This document shows positions 34,521 to 43,170 of a stretch of 64,000 nucleotides of DNA, in pieces. Under the pieces are notes generated by a model, which saw only the letters and a list, made by a program, of their open reading frames with translations, did no database searches and was not told the origin of the DNA. Source of the stretch: JALORV01 sp963703945. GTDB lineage: Bacteria; Pseudomonadota; Gammaproteobacteria; Burkholderiales; Burkholderiaceae_F. Every line of letters begins with the position of its first letter. Positions within the stretch are counted from its first letter, which is position 1. The translations under genes were made by a program, and so were the position numbers. Where the stretch lies: NCBI GenBank assembly GCA_963703945.1, contig CAVPGM010000009.1:124001-188000 (forward strand), in the 5' to 3' direction.

Positions 34521-34590
34521 TTGAGCCCCTCGCTTTAGCCGCATTTGTTAAGCGCCCGCAAGCTGAGACTTCAAATCGGCGCGATCCGCG
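34521..34590 (-). ncRNA. SAM-II-like riboswitch upstream of metZ
   Basis: The minus-strand leader contains the conserved SAM-II blocks in order: CGATTTGA, then CTTGCGGGCG, then TTAACAAATGC, then GCTAAAGCGAGG. The small H-type pseudoknot of this class binds SAM. It precedes a methionine-biosynthesis gene, as is usual, and is followed by a terminator/anti-SD hairpin. A TATACAAT box at 34592-34600 could be the promoter -10. The assignment is by motif only; a covariance search would decide. Confidence 0.75.
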
Positions 34591-34608
34591 GATTGTATAC
34601 GACTCCGG

Positions 34609-36126
34609 TTAGTCCGCCGATGCCAAATTCAGGTTGAGTTGTGCCCGCGGTTCGCCATCGAGCGCCCCGGCCGCCTCGCGAGTCGCCTCGAGCCGGTCGA
34701 GGTACTCGGGTGTGACGTCGCCGGTGATATAGGCACCATCGAAACAGCTGGCCTCGAAGTTGGTGAGGTGGGGGCCGAGTTCCGCGACCGAGCGCTTCAT
34801 CGCGTCGATGTCCTGGTATACGAGGCCGTCGGCCTCGATCATGCTGCGGATCTCCTCGTCCGAACGGCCATGGGCGATCAATTCGCCGCGGGTCGGCATA
34901 TCGATGCCGTAGACGTTCGGAAAACGCACAGGTGGCGCGGCCGACGCGAAGATGACGCGGTTGGCGCCGGATTCGCGCGCCATGTGGACGATCTCGCGCG
35001 AGGTCGTGCCGCGCACGATCGAGTCATCCACCAGCAGCACGTTCTTCCCCTTGAATTCCGTCGGCAGCGTGTTCAGCTTCTGGCGCACGCTTTTACGACG
35101 CACCGACTGGCCCGGCATGATGAAGGTGCGACCCACGTAGCGGTTCTTGAAGAACCCCTCGCGGAACTCGAGCCCGAGCTTCTTTGCGAGCTGCATCGCG
35201 GCCGGTCGCGACGTGTCTGGGATCGGCATCACCACATCGATATCGCCGATGCGGAACTCGCGGCGGATCTTCTCGGCCAGGTGCTCGCCCATCTTCAGCC
35301 GCGACGCGTAGACACTGACGCCGTCGATGACCGAATCGGGCCGCGCGAAATAGACGTACTCGAAAATGCACGGATTGAGCGAGACGCGGTCCGCGCAGCG
35401 CTGCGCGTAGAAGTTGCCGTCGAGGTCGATGAAGATCGCCTCGCCGGGGGCAACGTCACGGACGAACTTGAACCCCGATCCCTCCAGAGCGACGGACTCG
35501 CTGGCGACCAGGTACTCGGTGCCGCCATCGGTCTCGTTGATGCCGTAGCACAGCGGCCGGATGCCGTACGGGTCGCGAAACGCCAGGATGCCGTGGCCCG
35601 CGATATGCGCGACGCAAGCATAGGCGCCTCGCACACGCCGATGCAGTCCTGCCACCGCGCCGAAGATCGTCGCGGGATCGAGCGTGATGCTGGACGCCTG
35701 CTCCTGCAGTTCGTGCGCCAGCACGTTGAGCAGCACTTCGGAATCGGATGTGGTGTTGATGTGCCGCCGGTCGATGCGGAACATCTCACTCTTCAGCTGC
35801 TCCGCATTCGTCAGGTTTCCGTTGTGCCCGAGCGTGATGCCGAAGGGCGCGTTCACGTAGAACGGCTGGGCTTCCTCGGGATTCGTCGCAGACCCGGCGG
35901 TCGGATATCGCACGTGCGCGATGCCGGCATTGCCGGTGAGGTTGCGCATGTTGCGGGTGCGGAAGATCTCGCGCACCATCCCGTTGCCCTTCCACATCGA
36001 GAAGGTGCTGCCGGCCCCGGTCGCGATTCCGGCCGCATCCTGGCCACGATGCTGCAGCAGCTGCAGGGAGTCGTACAACAGCTGGTTGACGGGCCCGGTG
36101 GCGACCACCCCGACGATTCCACACAT
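34609..36126 (-). CDS. purF: Amidophosphoribosyltransferase
   Basis: The 505-residue enzyme starts MCGIVGVV, so Cys2 becomes the N-terminal glutaminase nucleophile. The Ntn glutaminase domain covers about 2-240. The phosphoribosyltransferase domain carries the PRPP loop VLLVDDSIVRGTTSRE near 365. It makes 5-phosphoribosylamine, the first committed step of purine synthesis. The start is fixed by the required Met-Cys end. It is 50 bp after cvpA. Confidence 0.97.
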   Translation of the reverse strand: MCGIVGVVATGPVNQLLYDSLQLLQHRGQDAAGIATGAGSTFSMWKGNGMVREIFRTRNMRNLTGNAGIAHVRYPTAGSATNPEEAQPFYVNAPFGITLGHNGNLTNAEQLKSEMFRIDRRHINTTSDSEVLLNVLAHELQEQASSITLDPATIFGAVAGLHRRVRGAYACVAHIAGHGILAFRDPYGIRPLCYGINETDGGTEYLVASESVALEGSGFKFVRDVAPGEAIFIDLDGNFYAQRCADRVSLNPCIFEYVYFARPDSVIDGVSVYASRLKMGEHLAEKIRREFRIGDIDVVMPIPDTSRPAAMQLAKKLGLEFREGFFKNRYVGRTFIMPGQSVRRKSVRQKLNTLPTEFKGKNVLLVDDSIVRGTTSREIVHMARESGANRVIFASAAPPVRFPNVYGIDMPTRGELIAHGRSDEEIRSMIEADGLVYQDIDAMKRSVAELGPHLTNFEASCFDGAYITGDVTPEYLDRLEATREAAGALDGEPRAQLNLNLASAD

Positions 36127-36176
36127 GTCAGCGCTTCCCTCGGCGGCTGCTATCGGCCCGAGCGCGTCGGACCATC

Positions 36177-36681
36177 CTAGTGTCCCTGTGTGCCGGGGCT
36201 GGGCACGTAGCGCGCCAGAGCCTGCGGCAGAAACGGCGAGGCGAATCGTACGCTCGCCTGCACCCACGGCAATACGACTGACGCCTGCCACCACGACTGG
36301 CGAGGCGCGCCAGCGGCGACTGCGAGCAGTGCCGCGAGGCCGATCACGATCAGCCCACGCAGCACTCCGAAGATGCCGCCAAGTATCCGATCCTCAAGAG
36401 AGACGTGCGCCGCCGTCAGCACGGCCCGCAGCGCGGCCGCCACCAGCGCCGCGGCGAGCAGGATGCCGACCACGATCACTGCACCGGCCAGGGCCGTGCG
36501 TGCACCCAGCGGCAACTCCAACGGAAGCCACTGCGCCGAGCGACGCCGCGTACTGGAGCGCCAGCACCAGTCCGATGATCCAGCCAGCCAGCGCGAACAG
36601 TTCGCGCACCACGCCGCGCACCAGTCCGAGCAGTATCGACAGGCCGAGCGTGACGACAATGGCCCAGTCGACCGCGGTCAT
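36177..36681 (-). pseudogene. cvpA: CvpA family membrane protein, one-base frameshift near 36530
   Basis: The first frame gives MTAVDWAIVVTLGLSILLGL through LVLALQYAASLGA. The rest of the family (WLPLELPLGARTALAG, VSLEDRILGGIFGVLRGLIVIG) continues in the next frame to the stop at 36177. Removing one base near 36530 yields a 167-residue, four-helix CvpA of normal size. CvpA is linked to colicin V production and envelope-stress tolerance and usually precedes purF, as here. Sequencing error and genuine mutation cannot be told apart. Confidence 0.85.
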
Positions 36682-36686
36682 CGACG

Positions 36687-37409
36687 CTACGACGCCACGA
36701 CGTTGGCGCTGATGCCGAGCGACTTCAGGCGCGTCCGCGCCCGGTCGGCCTCGTCGCGCGTGGAATAGGGCCCGACGCGTACGCGGAAGCGCGTGCCTTC
36801 AGCCGTTTCGTGTCGCTCCGTATACGCGGGCAAGCCGGCCTTCTTCAGTTGCTCCGACAACTCGCGCGCCGAAACCTCGTTCGCGGTGGCGGCGGCCTGC
36901 ACGGCGAACTTGCCGCTCTTCGCCGTCACGGCGGGCTTGTCGGCCGTCGCCTGGCCTTCGAGTGCGGCGCGCGCCCGCTGCTCCTCCACCTTCGATTCCT
37001 CGGCGCTTGCACCTGACTTGGTCTTCGCGCTGTCTGCCGGCACCCGCGCAGGGGGCACTGCGGTGCTGGGCGCAGGAGCGTCGGGCGGAGGCGCCAGTGG
37101 CGCGTTGTCCGGAGCGGGCACCGGCGGCAGCGCCAGGCGAGGCGTGAATTTCGTCTTCTCGCTCGGGATGTCGATCGGGATGTTGTCGGGTACCGGCTTG
37201 GGCTCCGGGTCGAGCACCATCGGCACAACGATGACCACCAGCAGCAGCAAGGCCGCGGCACCGATCAGGCGACGTCGGGCGCGCGCGCGCAGCACTACGG
37301 TCGGATCGGCGCGGGCGCCTGAGTCGTCGTCTGCTTTGGCGGTGCGTGGGGAGCGGGATGGAGTACCGGCAGTAGCGGTGGCCTTGCGACGCCAGAAAGC
37401 CAGAGACAT
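36687..37409 (-). CDS. DedD-like SPOR-domain protein
   Basis: The 240-residue protein has a basic cytoplasmic N-terminus and one membrane helix (about 49-65, LIGAAALLLLVVIVVPMVL). A long Pro/Ala/Lys-rich periplasmic linker leads to a C-terminal SPOR domain (about 164-240). SPOR domains bind glycan strands without stem peptides at the division septum. In this neighbourhood the gene is usually called dedD or ftsN-like. It lies between folC and cvpA. Confidence 0.9.
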   Translation of the reverse strand: MSLAFWRRKATATAGTPSRSPRTAKADDDSGARADPTVVLRARARRRLIGAAALLLLVVIVVPMVLDPEPKPVPDNIPIDIPSEKTKFTPRLALPPVPAPDNAPLAPPPDAPAPSTAVPPARVPADSAKTKSGASAEESKVEEQRARAALEGQATADKPAVTAKSGKFAVQAAATANEVSARELSEQLKKAGLPAYTERHETAEGTRFRVRVGPYSTRDEADRARTRLKSLGISANVVAS

Positions 37410-37429
37410 CCGAGCCCCAGTCGTAATCC

Positions 37430-38719
37430 TCAGTCGTCCACTCGCCGGCGCGCGTCGATCGCGCGCATCACATCGGCGACGGTGAGGAAGGATCCGAAGG
37501 CGAGAATTCTATCATCGGCCTCGGCGAGATCACGCGCTCCATGGTAGGCGTCGGCCACCGAGGCGTACTCGCGGATCGACTGCCCCGCCGCAGTACCCAC
37601 GCCGCCTGCGCGCAACCGTGCTGCGAGCTGGTCCGCGGTCGATCCTCGCGGACCGCCCAGGGTTGCCAGATGCCAGTGGTCGATGCGCGCGCCGATCCTG
37701 CGGACGACCGCATCGATGTCCTTGTCGTGCAGCATGCCGAAGACCGCGTGCGTCACCGGAAAGTAGCCCATCGCGTCGAGGTTCTCGGCCAGCACGGCGG
37801 CGGCGTGCGGATTGTGGGCCACATCGAGCACGATGGCCGGACGACCCGGCAGCACCTGGAAGCGGGCCGCTAGCTCGACCGCCAGCAATCCCTGGCGAAC
37901 CGCCTGCTGCGATACCGGCAGACGATCGGCCACCGACTCGAGTGCCGCCAGCGCACCGGACGCGTTGAGTAGCTGGTTCGCGCCTCGAAGCGAGGGATAC
38001 GACAGTCCACCACGACGGGCCGACCTGCCCGCATACGCCCACTGCTGGCGATCACCCTGGTAGTTGAAATCGCGACCGAAAAGCCAGAGGTCTGCACCGA
38101 TCCGCTGGGCATGCTCGATCAGCGACCTCGGCGGCTGCGGATCACTGCAGATCGCCGGACGCGCAGACCGGTAGATGTGCGCCTTTTCCCAACCGATCGC
38201 CTCGCGCGTCGATCCGAGGTATTCGGTGTGATCAATGTCGACCGAAGTGATGATCGCCACATCGGAATCGACGAGATTCACTGCATCGAGTCGCCCGCCC
38301 AGCCCCACTTCAAGCACTACCGCATCCACCGCGGAGCGGGCGAACAGGCGCAGGACGGCGAGCGTCGTGAATTCGAAGTAGGTCAGCGTGATCTCGCCGC
38401 GCGCTGCATCGACCGCTTCGAAATGCTCGATCAACGCATCGTCCGTTGCACTGACGCCGTCGATGCGCGCACGTTCGTTGAAGTCCAGCAGATGCGGTGA
38501 TGTGTAGAGCGCGGTGCGGTATCCGGCGGCGCGCAGGATGCTTTCCAGCATCGCGCAGGTCGAGCCTTTGCCGTTGGTGCCGCCGACGACGAAGGCCGGA
38601 GCTCCGAGAGCAAGATCGAGTTTGTCGGCGACCCGGCGTACGCGGTCCAGGCCGAGCTCGATCGGCTTGGTGTGCATCCGCTCGATGCGCTCGAGCCACG
38701 CAGTGAGCGAACTTTCCAA
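37430..38719 (-). CDS. folC: Bifunctional folylpolyglutamate / dihydrofolate synthase
   Basis: The 429-residue Mur-ligase-like enzyme has the P-loop GTNGKGS (47-53), YTSPHLLDFNERARIDG near 75 and VVLEVGLGGRLDAVN. It adds Glu to dihydropteroate and extends folates. The start is the TTG at 38719: an in-frame TGA lies two codons upstream and homology begins at SLTAWLERIERMH. There is no Shine-Dalgarno; a strong hairpin ends ten bases before the start. Confidence 0.94.
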   Translation of the reverse strand: MESSLTAWLERIERMHTKPIELGLDRVRRVADKLDLALGAPAFVVGGTNGKGSTCAMLESILRAAGYRTALYTSPHLLDFNERARIDGVSATDDALIEHFEAVDAARGEITLTYFEFTTLAVLRLFARSAVDAVVLEVGLGGRLDAVNLVDSDVAIITSVDIDHTEYLGSTREAIGWEKAHIYRSARPAICSDPQPPRSLIEHAQRIGADLWLFGRDFNYQGDRQQWAYAGRSARRGGLSYPSLRGANQLLNASGALAALESVADRLPVSQQAVRQGLLAVELAARFQVLPGRPAIVLDVAHNPHAAAVLAENLDAMGYFPVTHAVFGMLHDKDIDAVVRRIGARIDHWHLATLGGPRGSTADQLAARLRAGGVGTAAGQSIREYASVADAYHGARDLAEADDRILAFGSFLTVADVMRAIDARRRVDD

Positions 38720-38728
38720 GTTTCATTG

Positions 38729-38750
38729 GCCGGCCGCGAATGCGGCCGGC
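38729..38750. terminator. Perfect hairpin in the accD-folC gap
   Basis: GCCGGCCGC-GAAT-GCGGCCGGC is a perfect nine-base-pair stem with a four-base loop. There is no T-run on the minus strand after it, so termination would be weak. It ends about ten bases before the folC TTG and could throttle folC translation. Confidence 0.4.
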
Positions 38751-38761
38751 TTATCCAGATA

Positions 38762-39634
38762 TCAACTTATGGCGTCGGCCGGCTGCCTGAGCAGCAGCGC
38801 CAGCAGGCGGGCCATTGCGTCGCGCATTTCACGGCGGTCGACGATCATGTCGATCGCACCCTTGGTCAGCAGGAACTCGGCTCGCTGGAAACCCTCGGGC
38901 AGTTTCTCGCGCACGGTCTGTTCGATCACTCGCGGACCGGCAAAGCCGATCAGCGCCTTGGGCTCGGCGATCACCACGTCACCCATGAATGCAAAGCTGG
39001 CCGAAACGCCGCCCATCGTCGGGTCGGCCAGCACCGAGATGAAAGGCAGCCGCGTCTCGGCGAGCCTCGCAATCATCGCCGTCGTCTTTGCCATCTGCAG
39101 CAGCGACAGCAGCCCCTCCTGCATGCGTGCGCCGCCGGTCGACGTGATGCAGACGAATGGCACCTTCTGTTCGATCGCCGTCTCGACGCCGCGTACGAAA
39201 CGCTCGCCCACCACCGAGCCCATCGAGCCGCCCATGAACTCGAATTCGAAGCAGGCAACAACGACCGGCAAGGCCCGGATCGATCCGCCCATCACAATGA
39301 GCGCATCGGTCTCGCCGGTCTGCTCCATCGCCTCCTGCAGGCGATCGGTGTACTTGCGACTGTCCTTGAACTTCAGGGCGTCGACCGGAAGGACTTCCTG
39401 CCCGATCTCGTAGCGACCTTCGGCGTCCATCAGCGCATCGAGGCGCGCCCGCGCGCGGATGCGCATGTGATGCGCGCACTTCGGACACACCATCAGTGTC
39501 TTCTCGAGCTCCGCGCTGTAAAGCACCGCCTCGCAACCGGGGCACTTGGTCCACAGGCCTTCGGGAACGCTCTTGCGCGCAGCTCCTTCCTCGCGCTTGA
39601 TGCGCGGTGGAAGGATCTTGTCGATCCAGCTCAT
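38762..39634 (-). CDS. accD: Acetyl-CoA carboxylase carboxyltransferase beta subunit
   Basis: The 290-residue protein has the N-terminal zinc ribbon Cys31, Cys34, Cys50, Cys53, then the crotonase-like carboxyltransferase fold (GSMGSVVGERFVRG, ITSTGGARMQEG). With AccA it transfers carboxyl from biotin to acetyl-CoA for fatty acid synthesis. Its usual neighbour trpA is now separated from it by an IS110 element. Confidence 0.97.
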   Translation of the reverse strand: MSWIDKILPPRIKREEGAARKSVPEGLWTKCPGCEAVLYSAELEKTLMVCPKCAHHMRIRARARLDALMDAEGRYEIGQEVLPVDALKFKDSRKYTDRLQEAMEQTGETDALIVMGGSIRALPVVVACFEFEFMGGSMGSVVGERFVRGVETAIEQKVPFVCITSTGGARMQEGLLSLLQMAKTTAMIARLAETRLPFISVLADPTMGGVSASFAFMGDVVIAEPKALIGFAGPRVIEQTVREKLPEGFQRAEFLLTKGAIDMIVDRREMRDAMARLLALLLRQPADAIS

Positions 39635-39664
39635 CCTGAACCTCCGGGCTGCGCCGTCGTGAAT

Positions 39665-39902
39665 CTCATGCCGCCCTACCTTTCTCGTTGCCGAGTGATC
39701 GGTGCCTGGAGTGGCATGCCAAGATGGACTCCAGGCGGCGGGAGGGGATGGCTTTCATGCTGGCTGCCTGCGATGGCTCAGGAGGCATCTCCCCCCTCTC
39801 CGCCTTCCCTTCTCGACCGCTGATTAGGCTTTGCGAGTCATCGCTGTGTAGGGCGAAGTTGGCGAGGAAGGGTTGCCTGATCGATCGCGAAGGAGAGTGC
39901 CA
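39665..39902 (+). ncRNA. Candidate bridge RNA region of the IS110 element
   Basis: IS110-group elements encode a bridge RNA in the non-coding left end, upstream of the transposase. This segment contains no gene. It shows a strong hairpin GCCTGGAGT / ACTCCAGGC (39704-39712 with 39728-39736) around a 15-base loop, and further G-rich/C-rich complementary stretches (near 39740 and 39790). Target- and donor-binding loops cannot be assigned by eye. The part nearest accD also holds its leader. Confidence 0.45.
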
Positions 39903-41081
39903 ATGACCACGTCTGTCGGCATCGATGTCGCCAAGGAAGTGCACTGGGTCTGTGCTATCGACTCTGGCGGCAAGGTCGTCCTCAACCGCAAGCTTCTCAA
40001 CACCCCAGAAGACCTGCAGCAACTCGTCGTCGAGTTGTTGGCGTTGCCTGCGCCACAGCGCGTGGGCATTGATGTGCTGGGAGGCATCGCTTCGCTGGCG
40101 CAAGCCGTGCTGCTGCAATCCGGCCTGGCGCTGGTGCACGTGCCAGGGCTGGCCGTCAATCGCGCCCGCCAAGGCACGGTCGGCGGGGAGTCCAAGAGCG
40201 ATCCGCGCGATGCCAGAGTCATTGCCGAGCAGGTGCGCACCCGCACGGACCTGCGCGCCGTCACCGCTCAGACCGAACTGGACATCGAACTGCGGCTGCT
40301 GGTGTCGCGCCGAGGCGACCTGAGCACCGAGCAGACGCGTCGCCTGGCGCGCATGCACGACCTCCTGGTTGGCATCTTCCCCGAGCTGGAGCATGCCTTG
40401 GACCTGACCAGCAAGACTGCACTGACGTTGCTCAGCCGCTTCGTCACCCCGTTGGAGCTGCGTCAGGCCAGCGACGATCAGTTGCGCGCAGCGCTCGGCG
40501 CGCTCGCCAACCGCAGCTTCGCCCGCACGCTCATCACCACCGCACGCGCTGTGGCCGCGCGTCAAACCATCGCCGTGCCCGGCGAGGCGCTCACGGCGCG
40601 CCTGATCAAGGAGCTCGCCGCCGAAGCGCTGCGCACCATCGAGCAGCTGGCCGCGCTGGATCGCGAACTCGAGCAACGCCTTGCATTGCACCCTGATGCG
40701 GCCCTCATCCGTAGCCTGCCCGGCATGGGGGCCTTGATGACCGCCGAGTTCATCGCCGAGGCAGGCACCATCGAACGCTTCAGGTCCCCCGACGCCCTGG
40801 CCGCCGCCGCCGGACTCGCGCCCGTACTCAAGCAGTCGGGCAAGTCGCGCCGACTGCAACGACCCCACGGCGGCAACAAGGGCCTCAAGCGCGTCTTCTA
40901 CCAGTCCGCCTTCGCCTCGCTGCACAGCCCAGACAGCCGCGCCTTCTACACCCGCAAGCGCCAAGAGGGAAAACGGCACCACCAGGCCGTCATCGCACTC
41001 GCTCGCCGTCGCGTCAACGTCCTGTGGGCCGTGCTGCGCGATCGCCAGCCCTTCCACCTCAACGTCACCGCGAACGCTTGA
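39903..41081 (+). CDS. IS110-family transposase (DEDD + Tnp_20)
   Basis: The 392-residue protein has an N-terminal RuvC-like domain with Asp8 (VGIDVAKE), an acidic residue at 57 (VGIDVLGG) and Asp100/Asp103 (SKSDPRDARV). A coiled-coil spacer follows, then the C-terminal Tnp_20 domain with LPGMGALMTAEFIAE, GLAPVLKQSGKSRR and HGGNKGLKRVFYQSAF. The usual Glu in the second motif is Asp here. AAGGAGAG precedes the ATG at 39903. The frame looks intact, so the element may still be active. Confidence 0.94.
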   Translation: MTTSVGIDVAKEVHWVCAIDSGGKVVLNRKLLNTPEDLQQLVVELLALPAPQRVGIDVLGGIASLAQAVLLQSGLALVHVPGLAVNRARQGTVGGESKSDPRDARVIAEQVRTRTDLRAVTAQTELDIELRLLVSRRGDLSTEQTRRLARMHDLLVGIFPELEHALDLTSKTALTLLSRFVTPLELRQASDDQLRAALGALANRSFARTLITTARAVAARQTIAVPGEALTARLIKELAAEALRTIEQLAALDRELEQRLALHPDAALIRSLPGMGALMTAEFIAEAGTIERFRSPDALAAAAGLAPVLKQSGKSRRLQRPHGGNKGLKRVFYQSAFASLHSPDSRAFYTRKRQEGKRHHQAVIALARRRVNVLWAVLRDRQPFHLNVTANA

Positions 41082-41089
41082 CAAAAACA

Positions 41090-41908
41090 TTAGGCTGCCT
41101 CCCGGATGGTCGCGCCGTCGAGCGCCCCACGGATCTCGCGGACCCATGCTTCCACCGCCCCCACTGCACGCTCGCGCGGCGTCGACTCGATTTCCTCGAT
41201 GATGCGTGATCCGATCACCACGGCATCGGCGACCTGGGCTACAGCCACAGCGCTCGCGGCGTCGCGTATGCCGAAGCCGACGCCGACCGGAACCTGCGAA
41301 TGGCGCCGGATCAGCGGCAACTTGGCAGCCACGCTCGATACGTCGAGGTGCGACGCGCCGGTGATCCCCTTCAGGCTGACGTAGTAGAGATATCCGGCCG
41401 CCATGGCCGCGACCTGTTCGATGCGCTCATCCGTCGACGTCGGGGCGAGCAGGAAGATGGGATCGATGTCGGCGGCTCGCATGGCCGCGGCAAACTCGCG
41501 GCACTCCTCGGGTGGATAGTCGACCACCAGAACTCCGTCGACGCCTGCAGCGCGCGCCGCCGACGCGAATTCCGCCTGCCCCATGTGCTCGATCGGATTG
41601 GCATAGCCCATCAGCACGACCGGAGTCGTTGTGTCAGTGCGCCGGAACTCGGCGACGAATTCCAGCGTCCGCCTGAGTCCTACACCATGTCGGATCGCGC
41701 GTTCGCTCGCGCGCTGGATGACCGGACCGTCTGCCATCGGGTCGGAGAACGGCACGCCGAGTTCAATGACATCGGCGCCGGCGCGGGCGAGCGCGTGCAA
41801 CAGCGGGACCGTCAGTTCCGGATCAGGGTCGCCCGCGGCGATGTAGGGGATCAGGCCCTTGCGAGCCGCGGCCTTCAACTGCGCGAAGCGATGTCCAATC
41901 CGCGACAT
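41090..41908 (-). CDS. trpA: Tryptophan synthase alpha subunit
   Basis: The 272-residue TIM barrel has the catalytic Glu49 and Asp60 (VIELGVPFSDPMADGP). It cleaves indole-3-glycerol phosphate and passes indole to TrpB. The ATG overlaps the trpB stop by one base (TGATG). The 3' end lies eight bases from the IS110 transposase stop; whether the last residues (TIREAA) are native or altered by the insertion cannot be told. Confidence 0.96.
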   Translation of the reverse strand: MSRIGHRFAQLKAAARKGLIPYIAAGDPDPELTVPLLHALARAGADVIELGVPFSDPMADGPVIQRASERAIRHGVGLRRTLEFVAEFRRTDTTTPVVLMGYANPIEHMGQAEFASAARAAGVDGVLVVDYPPEECREFAAAMRAADIDPIFLLAPTSTDERIEQVAAMAAGYLYYVSLKGITGASHLDVSSVAAKLPLIRRHSQVPVGVGFGIRDAASAVAVAQVADAVVIGSRIIEEIESTPRERAVGAVEAWVREIRGALDGATIREAA

Positions 41909-43170
41909 CAGCGGTCCCCGGCGTGGCGCTGCCGATACTCGACGCTGGCCTCGCGACATGAGGCACGGCAGTAGAACTCCAGTTTGCCGGCCTCCGCCAC
42001 GATGTGCAGGTCCTTGTCGCCGCGGCCCGACAGGTTGACCAGCAGCACCTGCTCCTTCGGCAGCGTGGGCGCAAGCTTCGCTGCATAGGCGAGCGCGTGA
42101 CTCGACTCCAGCGCCGGGATGATGCCTTCGATCCGGCAGCAGTCGTGAAAGGCAGCCAGCGCTTCCTCGTCGGTCGCTCCGACATAGGTTGCGCGCCCGC
42201 TGTCCTTCAACCACGCATGCTCCGGGCCGACGCCCGGGTAATCGAGGCCGGCCGACACCGAATGCGTCTCGCTGATCTGACCGTTTTCATCCTGCAGCAA
42301 ATACGTGCGGTTGCCGTGAAGGACGCCGGGCGACCCGCATAGCAGGCTGGCGGCGTGGCGCATTGTCGTCAGCCCCTCGCCTGCCGCCTCGACGCCGATC
42401 AGCCGCACCCGCTCGTCGGGGATGTAGTCGTAGAAGATCCCCATGGCATTGCTGCCGCCACCGACACAGGCGATCACCGCATCGGGCTGTCGCCCGATCA
42501 TGGCGGGCATCTGCTGCAGGCATTCCTTGCCGACCACCGAATTGAAGTCGCGCACCATCATCGGGTACGGATGCGGACCGGCGACCGTGCCGATGATGTA
42601 AAACGTGCTCTCGACGTTAGTCACCCAGTCGCGCATCGCCTCGTTGAGTGCATCCTTGAGCGTGCGCGAGCCGCTGTCGACCGGGACGACCTCCGCACCG
42701 AGGAGCTTCATCCGATAGACATTCGCCGCCTGGCGACCGACGTCTTCGCTGCCCATGTAGACAACGCACTCCATGCCGTAACGCGCGGCGACGGTTGCCG
42801 TGGCTACTCCATGCTGGCCGGCGCCGGTTTCCGCGATCACCCGCGGCTTGGCCATCCGCTTCGCCAGAAGAGCCTGGCCGATCGTGTTGTTGATCTTGTG
42901 CGCGCCGGTGTGATTGAGGTCTTCCCGCTTCAGATAGATCTGGGCGCCGCCCAGCATCTCGCTCCAGCGCCGCGCGTGATAAATGGGACTGGGCCGACCG
43001 ACGTAGTGTTCGAGTTCGTCGCGGAATTCGGCGACGAACTCCGGGTCGTTGCGGTACTTCTCGTAGGCATCACGCAGTTCGGCGAGCGCATGCATCAGCG
43101 TCTCGGCGACGAAGGTCCCGCCGTAGGGGCCGAAGTGTCCAGTGGGATCTGGAAGATCGTAGGGCTTCAT
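41908..43170 (-). CDS. trpB: Tryptophan synthase beta subunit
   Basis: The 420-residue PLP enzyme has Lys92 in HTGAHKINN and the phosphate-binding GGGSNAMG near 230. It condenses indole with serine. The tail after LVNLSGRGDKDLH extends about 30 residues (CRASCREAS) beyond the usual end. The start overlaps the trpF stop by ATGA and the stop overlaps trpA. Confidence 0.96.
   Translation of the reverse strand: MKPYDLPDPTGHFGPYGGTFVAETLMHALAELRDAYEKYRNDPEFVAEFRDELEHYVGRPSPIYHARRWSEMLGGAQIYLKREDLNHTGAHKINNTIGQALLAKRMAKPRVIAETGAGQHGVATATVAARYGMECVVYMGSEDVGRQAANVYRMKLLGAEVVPVDSGSRTLKDALNEAMRDWVTNVESTFYIIGTVAGPHPYPMMVRDFNSVVGKECLQQMPAMIGRQPDAVIACVGGGSNAMGIFYDYIPDERVRLIGVEAAGEGLTTMRHAASLLCGSPGVLHGNRTYLLQDENGQISETHSVSAGLDYPGVGPEHAWLKDSGRATYVGATDEEALAAFHDCCRIEGIIPALESSHALAYAAKLAPTLPKEQVLLVNLSGRGDKDLHIVAEAGKLEFYCRASCREASVEYRQRHAGDR

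Larger units (their letters stand above)
39665..41089 (+). mobile_element. IS110-family insertion sequence between trpA and accD
   Basis: A complete transposase gene is preceded by about 240 bp of non-coding DNA and followed by only eight bases before the trpA stop. That is the IS110-group layout, with a long left end and a very short right end and no terminal inverted repeats. Exact ends cannot be set without an empty site, so the coordinates are approximate. The element is inserted against the direction of the trp-acc genes. Confidence 0.65.
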
